Source of the DNA: Prevotella sp.
Lineage (GTDB): Bacteria > Bacteroidota > Bacteroidia > Bacteroidales > Bacteroidaceae
Assembly (NCBI GenBank): GCA_016283605.1
Contig: JAEENF010000126.1
Coordinates: forward strand, 1-30,142
Direction of reading: 5' to 3'
Length of the DNA: 30,142 nt
Shown here: piece after piece, positions 23,845-30,142 of the stretch
Position numbering within the stretch: position 1 is the stretch's first letter
Layout of the letters: the number at the start of each line of letters is the position of its first letter
Program-made: the position numbers and the translations under genes
The notes under the pieces: model-generated
Database searches by the model: none
Seen by the model: the letters and a program-made list of their open reading frames with translations, nothing else
What the model was told of the DNA's origin: nothing

Positions 23845-24960
23845 ATGGAAAAGGAACTAAGAATCATCATTAGCGGAGGCGGTACAGGTGGTCACATCTT
23901 CCCCGCTGTCAGCATTGCAAATGCCGTTAAGGCCTTACGCCCCAACAGTAAGATCCTGTTTGTCGGGGCTTTGGGACGTATGGAGATGCAACGCGTTCCC
24001 GCTGCGGGCTATGAGATCAAAGGTCTGCCCATCAGGGGCTTTTTCCGTCCATTATGGAAACCGGCAAATATCGGAGTGGCTATTGACTATATCAAAAGTA
24101 AATGGCTTGCCAAGAAAATTCTGCGTCAGTTCCGTCCGCAAGTAGCAGTGGGTGTAGGAGGTTATGCAAGTAGTGCCGCCTTGGGTGCTGCCAACAGTCT
24201 TGGTATCCCTACCCTGCTTCAGGAGCAGAACAGTTATGCCGGCCTTACCAACAAACAGTTGGCCAAGGATGCCAAGAAGATCTGTGTGGCCTATGAAGGC
24301 ATGGAGCGCTTCTTCCCAGCAGACAAGATCATGCTCACGGGTAATCCTGTCCGTCAGTCTCTGCTCGAGACCACCATCACCCGCGAAGATGCGGTACGCA
24401 GTCTTGGTTTCGATCCTCAGAAGAAGACCGTCCTTATTGTAGGCGGCAGCTTAGGCGCCCGCACCATCAATGAGAGCGTATTGCGCCATCTCGACCTGAT
24501 TAAGGACAATGATGTACAGTTCTTCTGGCAAACAGGTAAGTACTATTTTGCCAGCATCCAGGAACAACTCTCAACTCTCAACTCTCAGCTCTCAACTCTC
24601 AAAGTCACAGACTTCATCACAGATATGGGTGTGGCCTATCAGGCTGCCGATCTGGTCATTAGTCGTGCTGGAGCTGGTAGCATCAGTGAGTTCTGCCTGT
24701 TGGGCAAGCCCGTCATCCTTGTTCCCAGCCCTAACGTGGCCGAAGACCATCAGACGAAGAATGCATTGGCTCTGGTCAACAAGGATGCCGCTCTATATGT
24801 AAAAGACGCTGAAGCGCCAGACAAACTCCTGCAACTTGCCATCGACACTGTCAATAACGAGGATAAGCTGAAATCCCTTAGTGAGAATGTCCTCAAGCTT
24901 GCACTCCCTGACTCGGCAGACATCATTGCCCGGGAAGTCATCAAACTGGCTGAATCATAG
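23845..24960 (+). CDS. murG: UDP-GlcNAc:lipid I N-acetylglucosaminyltransferase, with a heptamer-encoded insertion
   Basis: Adds GlcNAc to lipid I to form lipid II at the cytoplasmic face of the membrane. The 371 residues include the glycine-rich GGGTGGHIFPAV (11-22), GYASSAALGAANSLGIPTL, QEQNSYAGLTNK, GGSLGARTIN, and the C-terminal donor site SRAGAGSISE about 272-281. Residues 241-252 (QLSTLNSQLSTL) are written entirely by five seven-base tandem units and lie just before the VTDFI strand. The family has a short variable loop there, so the repeat is probably an insertion into a tolerant loop. It lies 3 bases before murC. Confidence 0.95.
   Translation: MEKELRIIISGGGTGGHIFPAVSIANAVKALRPNSKILFVGALGRMEMQRVPAAGYEIKGLPIRGFFRPLWKPANIGVAIDYIKSKWLAKKILRQFRPQVAVGVGGYASSAALGAANSLGIPTLLQEQNSYAGLTNKQLAKDAKKICVAYEGMERFFPADKIMLTGNPVRQSLLETTITREDAVRSLGFDPQKKTVLIVGGSLGARTINESVLRHLDLIKDNDVQFFWQTGKYYFASIQEQLSTLNSQLSTLKVTDFITDMGVAYQAADLVISRAGAGSISEFCLLGKPVILVPSPNVAEDHQTKNALALVNKDAALYVKDAEAPDKLLQLAIDTVNNEDKLKSLSENVLKLALPDSADIIAREVIKLAES
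24566..24600 (+). repeat. 7-bp tandem repeat inside murG
   Basis: Five direct units of AACTCTC at 24566, 24573, 24580 (exact), 24587 (AGCTCTC) and 24594 (exact). Because 7 is one more than a multiple of 3, the unit cycles the same seven codons (Q-L-S-T-L-N-S) in any frame and has no stop in this direction; the reverse strand contains TGA. Only gains or losses in multiples of three units keep murG in frame. Confidence 0.9.
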
Positions 24961-24963
24961 AAT

Positions 24964-26337
24964 ATGGAACTAAAAGATATTAAATCTGTCTATTTCGTAG
25001 GCGCCGGTGGCATCGGTATGAGTGCTATCGCTCGCTATTTCATCAGAAAAGGTCTCGTCGTCGCAGGCTACGACAAGACCCCATCCGAACTTACTAAAAG
25101 ACTGGAGATAGAAGGTATGCTCATCCACTATGAAGAGAACCTCGACGAGATTCCCCATGAGTGCAAGAAGAAAGAGACATGCCTTGTGATCTATACTCCT
25201 GCTATCCCAGAAAATCATCAGGAACTCCAGTGGTTCCGCAATAACGGCTTTGAGATCCAGAAGCGTGCCCAGGTCTTAGGCGCCCTGACTCAAGAGCATA
25301 AAGGCCTCTGTGTGGCAGGTACACACGGCAAGACCACTACATCTACCATGTGTGCCCACATCATGCATCAGGGACACTTGGACTGTAACGCATTCCTTGG
25401 CGGCATCTCGAAGAACTATGGTACCAACTATATCCTCTCCGACTCTGATTATGTCGTCATTGAAGCCGATGAGTTCGACCGTTCGTTCCACTGGCTCAGG
25501 CCCTGGATGAGCGTCATCACTTCTACAGACCCTGACCATCTGGACATCTATGGCACCAAAGAAGCTTATCTTGAAAGTTTCCGCCATTATACAGAACTCA
25601 TACAACCCGGTGGTGCCCTGATCATCCACCGTGGTCTCGAGATGAAGAAGAACCTGCAGGATGGTGTGCGGTGCTATGATTACGACCTCAGCGAGGGTGA
25701 TTTCCATGCTGAGAACATCCGCATCCAGAACGGAACGATCTTCTTTGATTTCATCTCTCCCATAGAATCGGTTAAGAACATCGAGTTAGGACAACCCGTT
25801 CCCATCAACATAGAAAACGGTATTGCTGCCATGGCCATGGCTCAGCTCAATGGTTGTACAGCAAGTGAACTGAAATACGGTATGAAGACCTACGGAGGTG
25901 TTGACCGTCGTTTTGATTTCAAGATCAAATCCGACAAGATGGTCTTCCTCAGCGACTACGCCCACCATCCGAAGGAAATCTACCAGAGTGCCCGAAGCAT
26001 CCGTGAGCTCTATCAAGACAAGCACATCACGGCCATCTTCCAGCCTCATCTCTATACCCGTACCCGTGATTTCTATCACGAGTTCGCCGACGCATTAAGC
26101 CAACTTGATGAGGTCATTCTTACTGAGATCTACCCAGCCAGAGAACAGCCCATCGAGGGCGTTACATCGCAACTCATCTACGACAACCTGAAGCCAGGTG
26201 TCAAGAAAGAGATGATCCGCAAGGCTGAAGTCCTCGACTATGTCAAGAGCCACAACTTCGAGGTTCTCATCGTCCTTGGAGCCGGCGATCTTGACAATGA
26301 GGTCCCCCAAATCACCAAGATACTACAGAGCCGATGA
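24964..26337 (+). CDS. murC: UDP-N-acetylmuramate:L-alanine ligase
   Basis: First Mur ligase of the stem-peptide pathway, cytoplasmic, ATP-dependent. The 457 residues begin with YFVGAGGIGMSAIARYF (10-26) and carry GTHGKTTTS from 119, EADEFDRSF, and YAHHPKEI with the following FQPHLYTRT of the C-terminal domain. Length is normal. It follows murG by 3 bases and overlaps ftsQ by 4 bases (ATGA); no ddl gene lies between them. Confidence 0.97.
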   Translation: MELKDIKSVYFVGAGGIGMSAIARYFIRKGLVVAGYDKTPSELTKRLEIEGMLIHYEENLDEIPHECKKKETCLVIYTPAIPENHQELQWFRNNGFEIQKRAQVLGALTQEHKGLCVAGTHGKTTTSTMCAHIMHQGHLDCNAFLGGISKNYGTNYILSDSDYVVIEADEFDRSFHWLRPWMSVITSTDPDHLDIYGTKEAYLESFRHYTELIQPGGALIIHRGLEMKKNLQDGVRCYDYDLSEGDFHAENIRIQNGTIFFDFISPIESVKNIELGQPVPINIENGIAAMAMAQLNGCTASELKYGMKTYGGVDRRFDFKIKSDKMVFLSDYAHHPKEIYQSARSIRELYQDKHITAIFQPHLYTRTRDFYHEFADALSQLDEVILTEIYPAREQPIEGVTSQLIYDNLKPGVKKEMIRKAEVLDYVKSHNFEVLIVLGAGDLDNEVPQITKILQSR

Positions 26338-27077
26338 CATTCAACTGGAAGAAATCCCTCATTATCGTATTCGATATCGCCATTGCGGCCTATCTGGTAC
26401 TGGCCATCACAGCGTTCAACAAACCCGCTGAGAAGGCTACCGTATGCAGTGAGGTCAAAATAGATATTGAGAACGATATCATGGATGGCTTCCTGAATGC
26501 AAAAGCTATCAAGACGATTTTGGAGAAAGTGCATCTCTACCCGCTGGGCCGTCCCATGGCCGAAGTCAGTGCCCGTGAGATTGAGGAAACGCTGCGGAAG
26601 AATCCTTTTATCGAGATGGCAGAATGTCATAAGACCCAAAGTGGTCATGTCTGCATCCGTCTGAAACAGCGTATGCCCGTCGTTCATGTCATGGCAGACA
26701 ACAACGAGAACTATTACGTTGACACCAATGGTGGTATCATGCCGGAAACCCGTGTAGCCACCGACAACATTATCGCCACAGGACACATCAGCAAGAAATA
26801 CGCTCAGAAATATCTTGCCCCTATGGTGAACATTATTATCCAAGATAAGTTCTGGCAAAGTCAGATTGAACAGATCAACGTTCTCAATGACGGTTCCATG
26901 GAGATTGTCCCACGTGTCGGTGAGCATATCGTCTGTCTCGGTGCTCCCTCCAATATCGAGAAGAAACTGGAACGTTTGCGCAAATTTTATCAATATGGAC
27001 TCAATCAGGCCGGTTGGAATAAATACGCATACATCAATATAGAGTTCGACAACCAGATAATTTGTAAAAAGAAGTGA
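26334..27077 (+). CDS. ftsQ: cell division protein FtsQ
   Basis: Bitopic divisome protein linking cytoplasmic and periplasmic parts of the septal complex. The 247 residues have a single membrane helix (about 8-27, SLIIVFDIAIAAYLVLAITAF) and a POTRA-like domain (about 38-115, including LYPLGRPMAEVSAREIEETLRKNPFIEMAEC), then the FtsQ/DivIB beta domain with YYVDTNGGIMP. The ATGA overlap couples it to murC. The 16-base gap to ftsA is A-rich. Confidence 0.92.
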   Translation: MTFNWKKSLIIVFDIAIAAYLVLAITAFNKPAEKATVCSEVKIDIENDIMDGFLNAKAIKTILEKVHLYPLGRPMAEVSAREIEETLRKNPFIEMAECHKTQSGHVCIRLKQRMPVVHVMADNNENYYVDTNGGIMPETRVATDNIIATGHISKKYAQKYLAPMVNIIIQDKFWQSQIEQINVLNDGSMEIVPRVGEHIVCLGAPSNIEKKLERLRKFYQYGLNQAGWNKYAYINIEFDNQIICKKK

Positions 27078-27093
27078 AAAATGATTAGAGAAT

Positions 27094-28545
27094 ATGGCAG
27101 CAAAGGAATTTATCGTAGCAATTGAACTCGGCTCATCAAAGATGACCGGTATCGCAGGTCAGAAGAACCTCGATGGTAGCATCACCGTACTCGCCGTGGT
27201 GAAAGAGGACTCTTCTTCTTTTATCCGCAAAGGGTACGTCTATAACATTGACAAAACCGCTCAGTGTCTGACCAACATCATCAAGAAGCTGGAGACACAA
27301 CTCAAAGCCGAAATTCTTCAGGTATATGTAGGTGTTGGCGGACAATCTATCCGCAGTGTCAAGAATGTGGTGACGAAAGACTTGCCTGCGGAAACTCGTG
27401 TCACCCAAGATATGGTTATCGAACTGATGGATGCCAACCGTAATATGAAGTATCAGGATCAGGAGATTCTCGATGCTGCCACACAGGAGTATCGCGTTGA
27501 CACTCAGCTGCAAATAGACCCCGTAGGCATTCAGGCCAATCGTCTTGAAGGCAATTTCCTGAATATCCTGGGGCGCAAGGCCTTCTACCGTAACCTGAAC
27601 AAGTGTTTCGAAGTTGCGGGCATCAATGTAGCCGAAATGTTCCTTGCACCACTGGCACTCGCTGACAGCGTACTTACCGAAGCGGAAAAACGTTCTGGTT
27701 GTGCCCTCGTCGATATCGGAGCTGATACCACTACCGTATCCGTCTACAGTAAGAACATCCTGCGCCATCTCGCTGTGATTCCCCTGGGTAGCAACAACAT
27801 TACCAAGGACATCGCCACCCTGCAGATGGAAGAGAGCGATGCCGAGAAGATGAAGTTGAAATACGGTTCAGCTTTCACTGACAACAACGACATCGACAAC
27901 AATATGAAATATTCCATCGATGCAGAGCGTCAGGTGGAAAGCCGCAAATTCATCGAAATTGTCGAGGGCAGACTCGAAGAGATCATTGAGAATGTATGGT
28001 ACCAGATACCTTCTGATTACTACGACAAGCTCCTTGGTGGTATCATCCTGACGGGTGGCGGCTCCAACATGAACAATATCGAACAGGCCTTCATCAACCA
28101 CACCCATGTTGACAAGATCCGCACTGCCAAGTTTGTCACCCAGACCGTGACCTCCACAAACGAGGACATCAAGTCTAGAAACGGTATGATGAACACCGTC
28201 CTCGGCCTGTTGGCAAAAGGTGACCTCAATTGTGCCGGCAGCGAGATTGATCCCAACGGCGACCTGTTCAGCACGAAGAAGGAACAGGTGGTTCACCCCA
28301 CCGCCGACCAGCGACCAGCCCGTCAGGTAGGTGATATCCCTGCCGGTGTCGTACGAACCCCCAGCGAGATTCAGAAGGCAGAGGAAGAGCGCCGTCGCCA
28401 GCAGGAGGAAGAAGAACGCATCCGCCAGGAGGAAGAACAGAAACGCCTGGAGGAAGAAGAACGTATCCGCAAGGAGAACAGCAAATGGAATAAATTCAAG
28501 AAAGGCGCTGCGAAATTTATTAAAGGCATTGTTGAAGAAGAGTAA
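27094..28545 (+). CDS. ftsA: cell division protein FtsA with charged C-terminal linker
   Basis: Actin-like ATPase that tethers FtsZ to the membrane. In 483 residues (E. coli about 420) the actin-fold motifs are visible: VAIELGSSKMTGIAG near the start, CALVDIGADTTTVSVY and IILTGGGSNM. From about 423 the chain is a Glu/Arg/Gln helix (EERRRQQEEEERIRQ), followed by a basic amphipathic end (about 465-482, WNKFKKGAAKFIKGIV) that should act as the membrane-targeting sequence. The long charged linker separates the body from the membrane helix. It lies between ftsQ and ftsZ. Confidence 0.95.
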   Translation: MAAKEFIVAIELGSSKMTGIAGQKNLDGSITVLAVVKEDSSSFIRKGYVYNIDKTAQCLTNIIKKLETQLKAEILQVYVGVGGQSIRSVKNVVTKDLPAETRVTQDMVIELMDANRNMKYQDQEILDAATQEYRVDTQLQIDPVGIQANRLEGNFLNILGRKAFYRNLNKCFEVAGINVAEMFLAPLALADSVLTEAEKRSGCALVDIGADTTTVSVYSKNILRHLAVIPLGSNNITKDIATLQMEESDAEKMKLKYGSAFTDNNDIDNNMKYSIDAERQVESRKFIEIVEGRLEEIIENVWYQIPSDYYDKLLGGIILTGGGSNMNNIEQAFINHTHVDKIRTAKFVTQTVTSTNEDIKSRNGMMNTVLGLLAKGDLNCAGSEIDPNGDLFSTKKEQVVHPTADQRPARQVGDIPAGVVRTPSEIQKAEEERRRQQEEEERIRQEEEQKRLEEEERIRKENSKWNKFKKGAAKFIKGIVEEE

Positions 28546-28547
28546 TT

Positions 28548-28563
28548 TTTAGAGTTTAGAGTT
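28548..28563 (+). repeat. 7-bp repeat directly before the ftsZ start
   Basis: TTTAGAG at 28548-28554 and 28555-28561 plus TT, ending at the base before the ATG. It fills most of the 18-base ftsA-ftsZ gap. No Shine-Dalgarno sequence is present. The unit is one base away from the repeat before the GT2 start. Confidence 0.65.
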
Positions 28564-29904
28564 ATGGCAGACAATAATATTAACATTGATATCCTGGACT
28601 TCGGTGCACCGGAGAAGGATCACAGCATTATCAAGGTCGTCGGTGTAGGCGGCGGTGGCGGCAATGCCGTTAATCACATGTATCGCGAGGGCATCCATGA
28701 TGTCACCTTCGTGCTTTGCAATACCGATAATCAGGCGTTGAACGATTCACCCGTTCCCGTGCATCTGCAGTTGGGTAAGGAAGGACTCGGTGCTGGTAAC
28801 AAGCCCGAGAAAGCCCGTCTGGCAGCAGAAGAGAGTATTGAAGACATCAAGAACATGCTTAACGATGGTACCCGCATGGCCTTTATCACGGCTGGTATGG
28901 GAGGTGGTACAGGAACTGGCGCCGCACCCGTCATTGCCCGGGTCTCTAAGGAACTGGGTATTCTCACCGTGGGTATTGTCACCATTCCCTTCCGTTTCGA
29001 GGGCGACCGTAAGATCGACCAGGCCCTCGACGGTGTCGAGGAGATGAACAAGCACGTCGACGCCCTATTGGTCATCAACAATGAGCGCCTCCGTGAGATC
29101 TATCCCGAACTCTCCGTCCTCGATGCTTTCGGCAAGGCTGACGACACGCTGTCCGTAGCCGCAAAGTCCATCGCTGAGATCATCACCGTCCACGGACTCA
29201 TCAACCTCGACTTCAACGATGTGAAGACGGTCTTGAAGGACGGAGGCGTTGCGATTATGTCCACAGGTTATGGCGAAGGCGAAGGCCGCGTCAAGAAAGC
29301 TATTGAGGATGCTCTGAACTCGCCCCTGCTGAATGACAACGACATCTTCAACTCGAAGAAGATCCTGCTCAGCATCTCGTTTGCTGGATCAAAGGACGGT
29401 CAGCAGTCGCTCATGATGGAGGAGATGAATGACGTCAACGACTTCATGGCGAAGTTCGGCAACGACTTCGAAATTAAATGGGGTCTGGCTACCGATCCGG
29501 AACTGGGCAAGAAGGTGAAGGTCACCATTCTGGCCACTGGCTTCGGCATCGAGAACGTCGATGGCATGAACGGTCACCTGAAGAAGCACACTCAGGACGA
29601 TATCAACCGCATCGCTGAGGAGCAGGCAAAGGCCGTAGAGCGTCAGGACCGTCGTAACCGTTACTATGGTGGCGACAGCACCGCCAAGCGCTATAAGCGT
29701 CGTCCTAACATCTATCTGTTCCGTCCTGAGGACCTGGACAACGACGATGTCATCTCCGCTGTGGAGTCGACGCCCACATACAAGCGCACCCGTGAGATTC
29801 TCGACAGCATCAACTCGCAGGCTACAGGCGACATTGTGGAAGAAGAACCCCTCACAGCCCCCAACGACGAACCCGTACAGGGCACCATCAAGTTCTTCTC
29901 GTAA
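28564..29904 (+). CDS. ftsZ: cell division GTPase FtsZ
   Basis: Tubulin-like GTPase that polymerises into the Z ring. The 446 residues contain VGVGGGGGNAVNHM (26-39), the T3 loop NTDNQAL (53-59), the signature GGGTGTGAAP (113-122) and the T7 catalytic loop NLDFNDV (214-220, with D216 and D219). After the core (about residue 330) comes a linker with RNRYYGG and DLDNDDVISAVESTPTYKRTRE. The chain ends DEPVQGTIKFFS, which does not resemble the classic C-terminal peptide (DIPxFLR) and may be the Bacteroidota version. It is the last gene of the dcw cluster here; no terminator is visible behind it. Confidence 0.97.
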   Translation: MADNNINIDILDFGAPEKDHSIIKVVGVGGGGGNAVNHMYREGIHDVTFVLCNTDNQALNDSPVPVHLQLGKEGLGAGNKPEKARLAAEESIEDIKNMLNDGTRMAFITAGMGGGTGTGAAPVIARVSKELGILTVGIVTIPFRFEGDRKIDQALDGVEEMNKHVDALLVINNERLREIYPELSVLDAFGKADDTLSVAAKSIAEIITVHGLINLDFNDVKTVLKDGGVAIMSTGYGEGEGRVKKAIEDALNSPLLNDNDIFNSKKILLSISFAGSKDGQQSLMMEEMNDVNDFMAKFGNDFEIKWGLATDPELGKKVKVTILATGFGIENVDGMNGHLKKHTQDDINRIAEEQAKAVERQDRRNRYYGGDSTAKRYKRRPNIYLFRPEDLDNDDVISAVESTPTYKRTREILDSINSQATGDIVEEEPLTAPNDEPVQGTIKFFS

Positions 29905-29937
29905 GACAGAACCCCTCAATCAAGTTCCTATTCATAA

Positions 29938-30142
29938 ATGTACGAATACGAAGGACTTGACAACGTTCTCTACACGATGCTCTACGGAGCAGCGGCAATG
30001 GCGGCAATCATCATAGGGCTCTATCTGCTGCTGCGTCGCCATAATGCTATCGCACCCGAAATTTCCTCTCCGAAGTTACTGCGCTGGTGGGCTGCAGCCT
30101 TTCTGTTTGCAACAGCGGCGAGCCATGTATGGTGGACGATAC
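29938..30142 (+). CDS. N-terminus of an unidentified membrane protein (truncated by the window edge)
   Basis: ATG 29938 opens a frame that runs off the window after 68 codons: MYEYEGLDNVLYTMLYGAAA and onward, then two hydrophobic helices (about 14-33 and 48-64) separated by a short basic and polar loop with LLRRHN. It is 33 bases downstream of ftsZ on the same strand and could be co-transcribed. Membrane N-termini of this kind precede AraC-type DNA-binding domains in some Prevotella regulators, but the visible part cannot confirm that. Confidence 0.6.
   Translation, partial: MYEYEGLDNVLYTMLYGAAAMAAIIIGLYLLLRRHNAIAPEISSPKLLRWWAAAFLFATAASHVWWTI

Noticed and set aside
24566..24600. CRISPR-like or IS-end repeat
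   Set aside because: The units are 7 bases with no spacers, so they are a microsatellite, not CRISPR; no transposase or target duplication is nearby.
1..30142. tRNA, rRNA, prophage or insertion-sequence genes
   Set aside because: No cloverleaf, rRNA core sequence, integrase or transposase reading frame was seen on either strand.

Overview
The window most likely comes from a Bacteroidota gut or oral commensal of the Prevotellaceae (Prevotella/Segatella type). Four things point there: promoters of the TAnnTTTG class instead of sigma70 boxes, few Shine-Dalgarno sequences, protein families typical of Bacteroidales (a DUF4292 lipoprotein, an FtsL-like protein, a glycine-lipid acyltransferase pair, a long MraY), and a meso-DAP-type MurE. 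The assignment is from recognition only; no database search was possible.

Layout. (1) 1-2023: a secreted GH13 alpha-amylase with a C-terminal starch-binding-like module, read rightward, with a LacI-type palindrome upstream. (2) 2026-4663: a leftward operon of a DUF4359-like protein with a Lys/Ala coiled tail, a GT4 glycosyltransferase and a GT2 glycosyltransferase. (3) 4664-5131: a 468-base gap holding divergent promoters and a probable free-standing structured small RNA that ends in a strong GNRA-capped terminator. (4) 5132-6199: an ArgE-like M20 deacylase. (5) 6204-10973: a leftward operon of dut, a TPR lipoprotein, a DUF4292 lipoprotein and an EnvC-like degenerate LytM protein. (6) 11094-12431: dgt, read rightward and divergent from dut. 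(7) 12440-14281: a leftward glsA-glsB pair for glycine-lipid synthesis. (8) 14469-29904: a rightward division and cell-wall (dcw) cluster in the order mraZ, rsmH, ftsL-like, ftsI, murE, mraY, murD, ftsW, murG, murC, ftsQ, ftsA, ftsZ. (9) 29938-end: the start of an unidentified membrane protein.

How the genes work together. The dcw block makes the soluble UDP-MurNAc-peptide precursors (murC, murD, murE), the lipid-linked intermediates (mraY, murG), the septal polymerase and cross-linking pair (ftsW, ftsI) and the divisome (ftsL-like, ftsQ, ftsA, ftsZ). murF and ddl, which many bacteria keep in this block, are absent. The EnvC-like protein probably activates septal amidases, and the glycine-lipid pair supplies membrane lipids, so much of the window concerns the envelope and division.

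The most unusual signals are a family of seven-base tandem repeats (AGTTKAK) and the small-RNA locus at 4844-5085. The repeat occurs four times: inside murG, inside the GT2 gene, and directly before the start codons of ftsZ and GT2.
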